DNA of 64,000 nt from Cornus controversa. Its lineage: Eukaryota > Streptophyta > Magnoliopsida > Cornales > Cornaceae. The translations under genes were made by a program, and so were the position numbers. Of this stretch, positions 33,198 through 45,003 are shown piece by piece. The notes beneath the pieces are model-generated. The model ran no database searches and was not told the DNA's origin. It saw only the letters and a list, made by a program, of their open reading frames with translations. Every line of letters begins with the position of its first letter. Position 1 is the stretch's first letter. Where the stretch lies: contig CM048849.1 in assembly GCA_026545225.1 (NCBI GenBank), positions 44,602,336-44,666,335 on the forward strand. The letters are read 5' to 3'.

Positions 33198-33926
33198 TAG
33201 GGGTGCACACGGTACGGTTTCTCACGGTTCTTGGTGGAACCGGAACCGAAACCGTTACCAACGGTTCCTGATTTTCGGAACCGGAACCGGAACCGTTAAG
33301 GGTTGGAACCGTGAGGAACCGTACCGCGGTTCTCGGTACGGTTCCTGTTCCGAACCGCGGTTCCTTAGGAATTTTTATTTTTTATTTTTTTATTGAAGCT
33401 TGAAAATACAAAATATATATATATATATTCATTAAATAAATGTGAGACCTACAATCTAAAAATGGCACCCTATATATATATAATTATTATATTATATTAT
33501 AGATATATATACATTACATATAATGTATATATATTATGTATAGTAATTATATTATAATATAATTATTATATATAATATATGATAATATAAGTATTATGCA
33601 TAATATATATACATTATATATAATTATTATATGTAATGTATATATATATATATATATATTATATAGTTATTATATTATATATATATATACACATTTAATA
33701 TAAAACGGTTCCGGTTCCGGTTCCGGTTCCAAGGAACCGATACCCCCAACGGTTCCGGTTCCGGTACGGTTCTACTGGTCCTGGAACCGGAACCGGAACC
33801 GTTGGTAACGGTTCCTAATTTTAGGAACCGGAACTGGAACCGTAGCCACGGTTCGGTACGGTTCCGGTACGGTTCCCCTCGGTTCCGGTTCCGGTTCCGG
33901 TTCCGACGGTTCTTTGTGCACCCCTA
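33198..33926. mobile_element. hAT-type element with GGTTCC-rich arms
   Basis: The ends TAGGGGTGCACACGG and GTGCACCCCTA are flanked by GGTGAGTA (33190-33197) and GGTGGGTA (33927-33934), an 8-bp duplication with one mismatch. Arms are dense in GGTTCCGGTTCC / GGAACCGGAACC, giving inverted complementarity over about 200 bp on each side of an AT-rich core of TA repeats (33410-33700). The same family occurs at 37916-38422 and 62209-62684. Confidence 0.9.
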
Positions 33927-34601
33927 GGTGGGTATGGTAAATCTCATCAACCAAAGCCCATTTATATTTTTGTGATATTATGGATGTATGAGATTATTAC
34001 ATTGATATTCTAGTATACATGTTTAAGTTGAGTGTTATAACAAAGCCTAATTTTAGATATATGAGTTTCTTTTGGGTGCGACATCTTCATTAATGAGTTG
34101 TTATTTCTTGTATATGTGACACTGTTAAAATAATACAATGTCTAGGCAAGTTCAGGATATTAGTTTTTAAGTGGGACTGATGTGACCCATCCAGTCTTTT
34201 CTGCAACTTACCTGGTTGTATTTTTAGCAAGTATCAGTCTTCGAGAATTCCAACAAGTTGTATGGAGATATAATTACGCACAATACTTATATATTTAGAA
34301 TTGTCTTAGCACGAGATTCTAAAATGCCAATTGAGCTCAAGTGGAGCTCACATGAATGTATGATTATTTATTGTGTGGATAGATTAGATGCGTTATAATT
34401 CAAAATTATTTTGCCCGAAATCAATTGCAAATATATATATTTTTTTGCTAATACAATTGGGTGATGATTATGAGCATAACGAAAATTTTGATCTCATTAA
34501 TTATATTAAACAATAAAATATTTGTACTTGAATTTCTGGAAGAAAAATAATAAATAGTCAAGAATGTATACTTAGTGTCACATTGCGCAATTTGAATTTA
34601 G

Positions 34602-34950
34602 ATGGCCTCTAACAATGTTATCGCTAATCTCACAAAGAGTGAAAAGCTAGTAGGTACCAACTATGACATGTGACAAAGAAAAATTTAATGAGCAAGAAGT
34701 CCAAGAAACCCTGACCAATAGCATGACCCCACTTGAGGAGGGCAAGACGGCCCAGCATCGTCGAAACATGGAAGTCTATCAAGGTTAGGTTATGAAAGAT
34801 CGCGGTGCGCACTTTACTATATTAAGCAGCATGCATAATGATCTAATTGGGGAATTTGAAAATTGTAAAATAGCCCAGAGTATGTGGGACTAACTGAAAA
34901 TTACTTTCGGTGTAACCAACGTTCATTTAATCAATCTATATTTATGACAA
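34602..34950 (+). pseudogene. Copia gag fragment
   Basis: Plus-strand translation from the ATG at 34602 gives MASNNVIANLTKSEKLVGTN, NMEVYQG-like and SSMHNDLIGEFENCKIAQSMWD stretches of a Copia gag (UBN2-type), with several stops. Protease, integrase and RT are absent. It lies in the unique stretch between copies A and B. Confidence 0.7.
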
Positions 34951-35278
34951 GACCAAGAAAAAGATTATCCGAATAGATTATCTCTTTTGCCAAAACAAGG
35001 AAAAAATTATTTCTCTTGAATAAATTATATCTTTTGACAAGACCTATTTTTATTTTGATAATGAAAAAAAGTTAAAATTTATATTATATAGTTATGGTAT
35101 TATAAAATAAAGAGATTAAAAAGTTAGAGTTTACACTATAAAGGATAGTTATGGTATTATAAAATAAAAAATAATTAATTAATTAGTTTAAGGATTTTTT
35201 TATCATTTCATTTAAAAGAAAAAGACTAATGGAGTGCAATAGTTGAAAAAGAGAGTATGAATGTTGCCTCCCATTTTC
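34951..35278. other. AT-rich spacer before copy B
   Basis: No feature beyond the short repeated phrase AGTTATGGTATTATAAAATAAA (35085 and 35145). Homology to copy A starts at 35279. Confidence 0.5.
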
Positions 35279-35840
35279 TAAATCCAAATCATATACAGTT
35301 AGATATATACAAGTATATTAGATATCCATCCCATGAGAGAAAGCTACACTTCGTATGCCCAAGACCTCCTTTTCTCCTTCCGATTCAAGGTCCACCTCGA
35401 TCTGAGCCTTACGAAACTGATTCGATATGTTTACCTTGCGTCAAAGTACGAGTTCCTGTAATTAGCTTCTTGTTCTAATTAACAAAAAAAAAAGTATGGG
35501 TTTAAACTCAAAGATCAAGGGTAATAGGAACAAAAGGCAAGCTAATATAGTTAATCGAAATAGTGAGGAAAAAAAAATAGACTTCTTCAAGATCGACTCT
35601 TTTATTAAACAAGTCTAATAAATGAGTTCCAATTCGATTTATTTACTAAACGAATGAGTCCGAACTATTTAGGAAATGAATGAACCCGAGTCGAGTCAAG
35701 ATATTAGTGAACAACTTGATTCATATGCAACCTCACGTATGTGTAAGTAATAGTTCAAATTTGACATTGAGTAACCTAATTTTTTAATTTTGTTTATTAT
35801 TCTTTGAATTATAAATATATTCCATCATAAATCATGTCTG

Positions 35841-36013
35841 AACGATGTAGTTATTTAGTGTGTTCTTTTTTCCCCTCTTTCTATTCTATAATTGGAGTTT
35901 CATATTAGGATGAAATATCTGATGTTTAGAACGATGTAGTTATTTAGTGTGTTCTTTTTCCCCTCTTTCTATTTTGTAATTGAAGTTTCATATTAGAATG
36001 AAATATCTGATGT
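35841..36013. repeat. Tandem duplication of about 89 bp
   Basis: Two units run from AACGATGTAGTTATTTAGTG to AATATCTGATGTTT, starting near 35842 and 35931. Copy A has a single unit (25965-26035), so the duplication arose in the B lineage. Copy C at this point lies outside the window. Confidence 0.88.
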
Positions 36014-37915
36014 TTTTGAGATTTGTCATATTATTACTAGGCTGAAACTTTTTGTTAAATAATGATCAACATCTTTTTAAATTTGTCCAAAAATCTTCGG
36101 TGGTGTTGTGAATCAATACTTTCTAAATGCCGAAACTATCCTTTAATACTAAAATGACCATTTTAACTAATTATGTTTAGACAATATTACCCTTCAACTC
36201 TTTTTTTTCTTTCCAAAATTAACTTTTTTTTTTCTAAGAACTGTCAGACAACAATCACAGTGTCACAGAGATTGAAGATGGATAGCGGACACCGGAAGAG
36301 AAGCTCGAGCCACATAATACCCATAAAGAGATTGGGCTTCTCGTCGACCAAGTAATCGCCATAATCGCGTGTTCGATCCCCTCTCACGACCCAACAATTA
36401 CAGGTCATTGTTTGACCCTCTAAACACTATCAAACCACATAAGATCCATGTTAATCAATTTCCCATGTATGAATCTATTTTTAAAAACCCAAAATTATTC
36501 CAAATCATGTCCTAACCTAACAACTTGAATCCATGGAAACCCAGAAAGACTTGGAACTCTCACTTTCGCTATCAACCCCAACTTCAATCCATTTAACCCA
36601 AAACTTAGACCAAACATGGATCTAAACTGTTTGCAGATTGGATACCTAGCTAGCGACATATGGCGTTATAAAAAATATATATGTAATTCATCATTTGTTT
36701 TCAATTTGAATGGTTTATGTTTGCTACTGCGTATGGTTATATATTTGTGTGGGTGACATCAGTGTTTGGACAGAACCGTGTTTGGAACTCTAACATGGAT
36801 TGGATTAACTTTGCATCGCCACAAAGGTCTTGTCCAATTTAAACAGTTGACACATGGCATTCAATGGATTCATATCATTTTGTAATTGTAATTGAAACTG
36901 TGGTCATGGTTTGAATACGTGGGTCATTGTATATGTATAAACACGATGACAATTTTGTCCGCCTGTCTTGTGTAGGGACAGATTTGAAAAAAAAGTATAA
37001 CTCGGATGCGAGATGGATTGCCAAAACATTTAATTATTATAAATATAATTTTACATACATAAATTATAATCTTTAAAAATTTAACCTCTATCTATTCTAA
37101 CATTTTATTCTCTTACAAAGTCACAAATAGATTGTATTAAGTCCTCTTAATTGTTGGATCTAGATTATATTTTTATTTTATCTTTTGCTTGTATTAAACC
37201 TTGTTTTTGTTTTATTTTTTTGGTTGTATTAAGCCTTCTTTCATTGTTGGATCATACATGTTGCTGAGCTCTTTAATTGTGGGATGCATATTGTCATTTT
37301 ATTTCTTAAACAAAGGATATATTGTTTTAAATTTAATAGTATCAAATTTGATACTGACCATTGTATTTTTTGAAAATATGAATTTTGGTTGATATTTTGA
37401 TGTAGTTACAAATTTGTGGGGCGGGGACGGAGTGAGTTTACTCCTAACGGGGCAGTGACTGGTTTTGAAATCTTGTCCCATTCCAAACCCGTGACAGGTT
37501 TGAAAATTGTATTGAAGGCAACAGGGCAAGGACGGATTTAGACAAACCCGTGCTATACCTGTCCCTTTGCTATCCTTAATAAACACATCATATGAGGAAG
37601 GGTATGAATGTAAATTGATATTTTTATATATGACATCAACCAACACCAATTTTTTAAACTTTAGCGTGGGCAAAATCGAAATTTAATAAGTGATTAACTT
37701 GTGACAAGAACAACATGGGCCCAAAAACTAGTAAAGAGGCCATAGACCGGGAAGAGAGAGCCCAACGACAAACAAAACATGCCACAGAATGAAACAAGGC
37801 CTAAGAAAAGCCTAAAGAGCAAAGACTACAAAAACATCAACTAAGCCCAATCATAAAACACAGCCCAACCCAGACTCTAGAGAGATGCAACCAAAAACCG
37901 AAATATAGTGCCAAC

Positions 37916-38090
37916 TAGGGGTGCACAAAGAACCGTGGGAACCGGAACCGAGGGGAACCATATCGGAACCATATCGAACTGTGGCTACGGTTCCGGTTCC
38001 TAAAATTAGGAACCGTTACCAACGGTTCCGGTTTTGGTTTTGGGGCCAGTAGAATCGTACTGAACCGGAATCGGAACTGTTTTATATTAA

Positions 38091-38140
<50 letters not shown>

Positions 38141-38422
38141 ATAATTATATATATATATAGGGTGCCATTTTTAGATTGTAGATCTCACATTTATTTAATG
38201 AATGTATATATATTTTTTGTATTTTCAAGTTTAAGTGAAAAAAAAAAAAAACTAAGGAACCGTGATTTGGAATAGGAACCGAACCGAGAACCACGGTTCG
38301 GTTTCTCATGGTTCCAACCCTTAACGGTTCCGATTTCGGTTTCGAAAATTAGGAACCGTTGGTAATGGTTCCGGTTCCGATTCCACCAAGAACCGTGGGG
38401 AACCGTACCGTGTGCACCCCTA
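37916..38422. mobile_element. hAT-type element with GGTTCC-rich arms, in copy B
   Basis: The 507-bp element runs TAGGGGTGCACAAAGAACCG ... GTGCACCCCTA. It has an exact 8-bp duplication GTGCCAAC at 37908-37915 and 38423-38430. Copy A has the single uninterrupted site (GTGCCAAC at 29931-29938). Copy C has the same insertion at the same site. Arms are GGAACC-rich and the core is a TA array. No transposase. Confidence 0.95.
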
Positions 38423-39539
38423 GTGCCAACTAGTTTCGTATCTCTGTTTATTTTTTGGGCCCACATATCAGAGAGATCATACTTTTAATTTTAGTCCCGA
38501 TAACTTTTTATTTAGTTAGATGAAAGGAATAATAGAAATGATTGATGGAATGACAACTATTTTTTGTATAGTTGGAAGGAATGAAAGAAGAGTTTTTATA
38601 TACTTTTACCAATATACCCTCATCAATTTAGGAGAAAAAGTAAATTTTACTAAATTCACTTGGAAGTTATGATATTGAAAGAAACTAATTAAAAGAGCTA
38701 CATGGTATACTTTGAGACAATTATCGTTTCTCATATCAAAGTTGTATTTTTTGAGATAGCCATTCACAAAAATGATAGACTAATGACAAATTTACTTTTG
38801 TGATCCTAAAAAACTGTAACGAAATATTATTTTTGAAATTTGGGAATCAATTCAATGTTAAATTAGGTATTGAAATTTTGTAATCAATTCAAGGTTAAAA
38901 GATTAATTTTAAGTCGACTTTTCATTCTTTCCCTCCTCTTTTTCGCCCAATTTTGAGTGGATACATAATCGTTGGTTAGGAAGGATGCGTCGTCGCTCTT
39001 ATCTTCCTCTCTATCTGCCCTTCCTTCCAACCAAAGATGCATGACAAACCCCATCCATCTCTCCTCTCTTCCATCCCTCCACAATCCATCCCACCAACCA
39101 AACATAGCATAAATAAATTGTCCACATTAAATTGTCCCTGTAGTCTTTTTCAGATAATTGCTGTTATTTAGTACTCCCAATTAGCTATTACCAATGGTCA
39201 TAGGGCTAACAAAACTAGGCAAGAAGCTTAATTAGTTCGGAATCAAATTAGCTCTTAATTTTAACTCTTCTGTTTTACCTCTTTCCATCTCCTAAGCTAT
39301 CTTTTATGGACATTGAATAATGTAAAAATGCAAAAAAAATATATTGCTATAGGATGAACCAAACGATACTTTTTGATTCATATTATTTATTTTGATGATC
39401 TCTTATATATAGATCATCATATATCAATACAAGTAGTCGAAGATACGTACAGGAAAGTATCAATAAGAACCTAAACAAATTAAGTTCAGACTACTCTTTA
39501 TTTCCCAAAAAAAAAACTAGAAGAACTTTAATGTGTGAC

Positions 39540-40056
39540 CTAGCAGTAGAGAGCATCGCCAGGCGTGACACCAATTTTGCTACAGTAGTCCAAGTAATAC
39601 CGTACACGAGAATTAACAGCGTCAGGGTTTCCACCATTACATTCAATACTATTGATGGCACGGATTGTTGCCCCAAACCCTTGTCCCATGACACGGTCAA
39701 CATTCTCCATCCAAAACCATAAGGCCGTCTTGAAGGACACAACTACGTCTGAGGCCACAATGTCAGGGTTGTTTAGTCCATCAAACCCGATAGCATTTCC
39801 GGCTGCACCGTAATTGTAGTTCCATGATAGCTGAATAGGTCCTCGCCCATAGTAACCCTTGCCGGCTACACATGGATACTGTGTATTTGTTTGGTCGCAG
39901 TAGTTCTTAGATGCACCATTAATCTCATTAATATAACAAAAAGCTGCACAAACAAAAGATTTAATTGATTCTTATATTTATGCATCTTTTATGAGAAAAC
40001 TCTATCACTTAAAATCTAGTACAACCCTTTTGAAAAGTATATTCACACACACACAT

Positions 40057-40111
<55 letters not shown>

Positions 40112-40561
40112 GATGTATATAATTAGAGGGAGAGATGATGAAATATTCTTACATCCAGTTTCATGTGTTACATGAGCAAAGAAAGCTGCAATCTCACGCT
40201 TGGAAATATCAACACTACAAGTGGTGCCAAATTTAGGATAAGAATTGGCAGCTTCAAGAAATGCAGCTCTGGTGTAGAAGCTCTTTCCCTCACAATTCGC
40301 ATCGGCTTTGTCGATGATGGCATTAAAGAATTCATCCGTCACAACATCAGCAACCACGACACCACTAACTTTGCAAGGACCCTCCTTGCAACCAAAGCAG
40401 CAATAGTCATCACTAGTGCCACAGTACCCATAATAACTGCAGCACAAATTGGGGGCACAACCGCAGTTCTGACCCACCACGCATTCCGGCAAAAATCCGG
40501 TGAGGATTCCTGCCAGAGTGATAGTGATCAGTAAGGTCTTTTCTAAATTGAAAGCAGCCAT
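39540..40561 (-). CDS. Class IV chitinase (GH19, hevein domain), copy B
   Basis: Two exons, 40561-40153 and 39943-39540, with a GT-AG intron of 209 bp containing a TA array, give 813 nt and 270 residues. The product is a secreted endochitinase that hydrolyses beta-1,4-GlcNAc chains of fungal walls. Residues 1-30 form a signal peptide (cleavage likely before QNC). Residues 31-63 are a hevein/CBM18 domain ([15 protein letters not shown]). The GH19 domain spans about 70-270, with catalytic Glu134 in HETG and Glu143 in INEI. The domain has the shortened loops of class IV, and there is no vacuolar C-terminal extension. An in-frame ATG at 40645 overlaps the TATA box and is rejected. In the hevein domain the usual YCGxGC reads YCCFGC, adding a cysteine. 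Protein identical to copy C. Confidence 0.97.
40062..40104. repeat. (TA)n microsatellite in the chitinase intron
   Basis: About 20 TA units lie within the intron of copy B, next to a CA run (40044-40055). Copy C has the mirrored array at 60528-60572. Confidence 0.95.
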
Positions 40562-40631
40562 GTTGAACACAAGTGCTATTGTTAGAAGAGAAATGTATGT
40601 GTGGTGTAATGATAAGGTTGAGAGAGGTACG

Positions 40632-40639
40632 TATTTATA
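40632..40639 (-). promoter_or_regulatory. TATA box of chitinase copy B
   Basis: Minus strand TATAAATA, 71 bp upstream of the start codon at 40561, with a CT-rich leader (CTCTCTCAACC) in between. Same position and sequence in copy C. Confidence 0.8.
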
Positions 40640-40961
40640 ATGCATGCATGTGAAGCTAGCACTCAGTTTTCTAGAATACTAGTGCGTGTGCGTGTATGGT
40701 TTGGTCCGTGGTAGACTGACTTGTCAATAGGAGGGATTAAGATGATTTATTTTATTTTATTTTACTTCAAAAGAGGGTATATAATTAAGGAGCAGGAACC
40801 TAATGTCCATTGTCCAGATAAATTTCCAAGTTTGTCTGTGATATATACTAGTATTAAAAGTACATAGAGTTTCCCATCATTTTTTATTTTTTATTACAAT
40901 AAATGCATTGAAACATAACCTTTATTCAACTCTTAAACAAAACGTACTCTTTTCTAAATCT

Positions 40962-41257
40962 ATTTCTTCTCTCAAACTTCATGCATATAACACAAACTCT
41001 TTCATTTTCAATCTTCACACGCGTAGAAGTCTAAGTTTATCATTAAATATGAGAGGATATATATAAAAAAATTAGCAGACTCACATGCCCTTATCTAGAC
41101 TTGAATCTTGCTATTTCTTCTCTCAAACTTCATGCATACAACACAAACTCTTCCATTTTCAATATTCACACGCGTAGAAGTCTAAGTTTATCATTAAATA
41201 TGAAAGGATATATAAAAATATTCGCAGACTCACATGCCCTTGTCTAGACCTAAACCC
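40962..41257. repeat. 151-bp tandem duplication upstream of chitinase copy B
   Basis: Two units start ATTTCTTCTCTCAAACTTCA at 40962 and 41113. They contain ACACGCGTAGAAGTC and end at AGACTCACATGCCCTT. The same pair is present in copy C (about 59380-59670), so it predates the inverted duplication. It lies 0.4-0.7 kb upstream of the chitinase start. Confidence 0.9.
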
Positions 41258-41902
41258 TGAATCTTCTAGTACTGAGGTATATATATTTGATCATTTTCCA
41301 CTTCATTTGATGGTACTTTTAGAAAAAAAATTTATTGGCAAATACTCTCTTGGACAAGGTATATATGTAGGTCGTACAAATTTTTTAAATCACTCCATGT
41401 AATTGTCACTGTAGTTTTGATATTTGTACGTATTATGCGAGAATAACATAACAAAAGCATTTGTTTTTAGATTTTCCATAGCTCCATGGAGCTTTCACCA
41501 TCACCATCACCATCCCAACCACCCCCTCCATTTTTGTCCGCATTTTGAAGTCATCCATAACGAAAAAAAAAACGTCTGGCAAAACAATTCAAACTTGTAG
41601 ATCGATAACATATACTTGGTGTGTTATCCCAATTAAAACAATTAAAACGTTTTATCGTTAATTCTAATTTGTCATCAGGTTCTAATTAACCCAAATGCAA
41701 GGCTTGTAGATCGATAACATATACTTGGAGGATTGGAGAACCTGTAGAATTGTCTATTTTGGACCACAATATGATCAGACTAGATATCCCTCCAACAAGT
41801 GAAGTTATCCATAACTTCACCTAGTAGTTGTGAGTTCAAATTTTATTATCTATCATATATCATATAAAAGACTTCCATTTATCATACATACATATATATA
41901 AT

Positions 41903-42981
41903 AGTGTTTAATTGCTGTCTCGTGAGTAGGGAGCAATCTACTCAATATTAATTGTAGTCTTAGGATTAAATCCAAATGTTATAATTAAATAAGACTTATT
42001 TTTTTCATTTTAGGAAACTTAGCTATTCTTTCCATCACTATTACATACTATTGAATATCATGAACAAACTTGCCCTCCTCTCTCCTTTCTCTATCCTTCC
42101 ATCATTGTTTCATTCTTTCTTTTGCGCCACCGCCACACCACAGTCTTCCATCACCCCCACCTTTCACCAAAAATAGAATGAAATACTATATTAACTTTCA
42201 ATTGGATTTTTGTTTATTGACTTAGAGACATTGTGATTGATTGAACATCTGCTAGGAATATTGTGATAATATAACCACCAATGGTTCTTGGGCTGAGATC
42301 AAAACTTTAAAGGAGATTGAGACATTAGTGCTCCAGATTTATTAATGTGGTACCTGACACCTCTTCTGAAGACCACACCAATGACGCGAAGTTGAAAATT
42401 TTTAACCAAGTAAAAACAAAAATAAAGAAAAAGATTTCACCAAATCCCTCTCAATATCATAGTACACTTGAATTGGGTTTGGACTGACTCGTTAAATTGG
42501 GTTTGGACTAATTCATTAAAATTATTGCTTACTAGGATTCGTCAATTATTGTAGTAAAGTTACGTTAACATCATTTAGGGAGAAATAAAAAGATTAGGGC
42601 GAAATTTAGCTTATGTCAATTAAATCTATCACTTAAGTATTGAAATTGATTTGTCTAAAATTTAATTATAATACAACTATCATTTTTGCAGTGGTGGTGG
42701 TGTGGTGGAAGGTCGTGGCGGTGGTGGTGGAAGGCAGCGGTGGGGGTGGTGTCGCAGTGGCACAAAATAAAGAACGAGACAATAATTGAAGGATAGAGAA
42801 AGAGGAGAGGAGGGCAAGTTTGTCTGGGATATTCAATAGTATTTAATATTGATAGAAAGAGTCACTAAGTTTCCTAAAATGAAAACAATAAGTCTTATTT
42901 AATTGTAGCATTCGAATTTAATCCTAAGGTTACAATTAGTAGTGAGTAAATTACTCCCTCCTCACCGGGAAGCAGTTGAAT
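41903..42981. mobile_element. Foldback element with about 250-bp inverted repeats, in copy B
   Basis: The left repeat (41903-42155; AATTGCTGTCTCGTGAGTAG, then TAGTCTTAGGATTAAATCC) is the inverse of the right repeat (about 42700-42981; CTCACCGGGAAGCAGTTGAA). The inner parts are CCACC / GGTGG rich. Part of another unit with the same terminus (CAACTGCTCCCTGGTGAG) starts immediately to the right at about 42990. Related short palindromes occur near 53885-54000 and 56110-56225. Copy C carries the same element at 57655-58728. The superfamily is unknown. Confidence 0.75.
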
Positions 42982-43530
42982 ATATATAATAGTGTTCAAC
43001 TGCTCCCTGGTGAGTAAGGAGTAGTCGACATACTTTTAACTCTAACCTTCGGATTTAATCCTTTGGCTATTTGGTTAAAACATTGTTTTAGAAAACTATT
43101 AATATTTCAATTATAAGTAATTAGTCGTGATGTGAAATGACTCTGATTGAATTACTCCCAAAAAATTTCGCTCATGAAGTGACTTGTCTCATACACGAAA
43201 CCTGGGGGATACATACAACTAGTAGCAACAAGCATAGAATACAAAAGACAGTAAAATAAATTCTAAAAGCTAAACAGAAAATTTCACTGAATTGAAATAA
43301 CTAGTAAACAATTAATTATATGTTTGATAATACAATTAGGAAGTCCAGTAACCCAAGGACCCCTTAATTATAAAAAAAATAAAAGTTTAAGACTCTAATC
43401 TAAAACTAATAACCAAAATCTCTAAACGAGTTCTTAGTTTAACTCTTGAATAATAAGGTAGGTTCCTACCCTATGACCGATGAGAGTAGATGTCTGCCAC
43501 AACCAACCCTAGTACTCTATCCTCGCGGGG

Positions 43531-44099
43531 TGTAATACCCCGCTCCAACACATGGTATGATATTGTCCGCTTTGGGCCTGAGCCCGCACAGTTTTGCTCT
43601 TGGGTTTTATCCCAAAAGGCCTCATACCATTTGAAGAGAACATACTACATATAAGCACATTCCCTTTTTCACACCCAGGCGATGTGGGATTGAGCACCCT
43701 GTACCTTGTTAGTCTGGTAGCTCAGCCCAGTATCTATCTTCGCACCCGCCCACTCACACCCGTCCACAAAGGTTACTACAATCCACCCCTTACGAGGCCC
43801 AACGTCCTCGTCGGCACACTTCCGGCTGGGTTCAGGCTTTGATACCAACTGTAATACCCCGCTCCAACACATAGTATGATATTGTCCGTTTTGGGCCTGA
43901 GCCCGCACGATTTTGCTCTTGAGTTTTACCCCAAAAGGCCTCATACCATTTGAAGAGAACATACTACATATAAGCACATCCCCTTTTCCACACCCAGGCG
44001 ATGTGAGATTGAGCACCCTGTACCCTGTTAGTGTGGTAGCTCAGCCTAGTGTCTATCTTCGCACCCGCCCACTCACACTCGTCCACAAAGGTTACTACA
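43531..44099 (-). mobile_element. Complete TRIM element, CGGGG target duplication
   Basis: The 569-bp element on the minus strand consists of 250-bp LTRs (44099-43850 and 43780-43531; ends TGTAGTAACC...GGGGTATTACA) around a 69-bp internal region. That region begins GTTGGTATCAAAGCC (initiator tRNA-Met primer site, one change) and ends CGTAAGGGGTGGAT (purine tract). The exact duplication CGGGG lies at 43526-43530 and 44100-44104. No protein; it must be mobilised by another LTR element. Confidence 0.95.
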
Positions 44100-44544
44100 C
44101 GGGGGAACCTGCCTGAGACCTAAAATGTCAACAGAGTAAGTTAAACCCACGAGCAAGTTCTATCTACTACATCCCAATCAAAAAATCAATATACATACCC
44201 TTAGTATAAGGGATACAAAAGAAATCCATAAATTTAACATATAAGTTATTATTTTACCAAGTTTCATGTTTCCAAAAAACAGTCATTATTTATAATGTTC
44301 CACCCAAATCCTTATTATGCAAAAGTGAACACATTTCTTAAATTTAGCAGAAATAAACATAACATGAAATATTATCAAGTTTAAGCAATTCTAACATGCC
44401 ACCATTTTATCCTTTGATACCTTAATAAGTATAAATATATACATACTAGTCATTCCCTACCCAGTCATGTTTTCATAAATCAAAATCATCTTATACATTG
44501 TCCCAACAAATCCTTATCATTCACTACAAGAAAAAAGACTTTCT

Positions 44545-45003
44545 ACGGCGGGCAAAAAGGGCTTTTACCACGGGCTTGGCCCGCCGTGGTATCCGGTGTC
44601 GTAGTTGTCAATAGACTTTCTACCACGGGCCCAGCCCGTGGTGGAAAATAGACTTTCTACCACGAGCCCAGCCCGTGGTGGAAAAAATAGTTTCTACCAC
44701 GGGCCCAGCCCGTGGTAGAATACATACTTTCTACCATAGGCGCAGCCCGTGGTAGAAAGTCTGTTTTCCACCACGGGCTGCGCCCGTGGTAGAAAGTATT
44801 TTTTTGCTACTGTTGAAAACCTTTCTAACACGAGCTGAGCCCGTGGTGGAAAGTATTTTTTTCACCACGGGCTGGGCCGTGGTAGAAAGTCTATTTTCCA
44901 CCACGGGCTGGGCCCGTGGTGGAAAGTATTTTTTTCACCACGGGCTGGGCCGTGGTAGAAAGTCTATTTTCCACCACGGGCTGGGCCCGTGGTAGAAAGT
45001 CTA
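44545..45003. repeat. Left subterminal repeat array of the CACTA element
   Basis: About a dozen alternating units of TTTCTACCACGGGCC and GGCCCGTGGTAGAAAG in both orientations form potential hairpins. Such subterminal arrays are the transposase-binding regions of CACTA elements. The plus-strand frame at 44786-44995 is produced by the repeat and is not a gene. Confidence 0.9.

Larger units (their letters stand above)
35279..43142. repeat. Segmental duplication copy B / outer left palindrome arm
   Basis: From 35279 to about 39660 this aligns in direct orientation with copy A. From at least 36560 to 43142 it is the reverse complement of 57490-64000 (copy C). Conserved landmarks in the same order include the hAT element, the chitinase, a 151-bp tandem duplication and a long-inverted-repeat element. 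Identity with C, counted by eye over several stretches, is about 99% around the chitinase and 96-97% near 42700-43100. Confidence 0.95.

Noticed and set aside
44786..44995. Repetitive plus-strand peptide (GRGGKYFFHHGLGRG-like)
   Set aside because: Produced by translation of the CACTA subterminal repeats.
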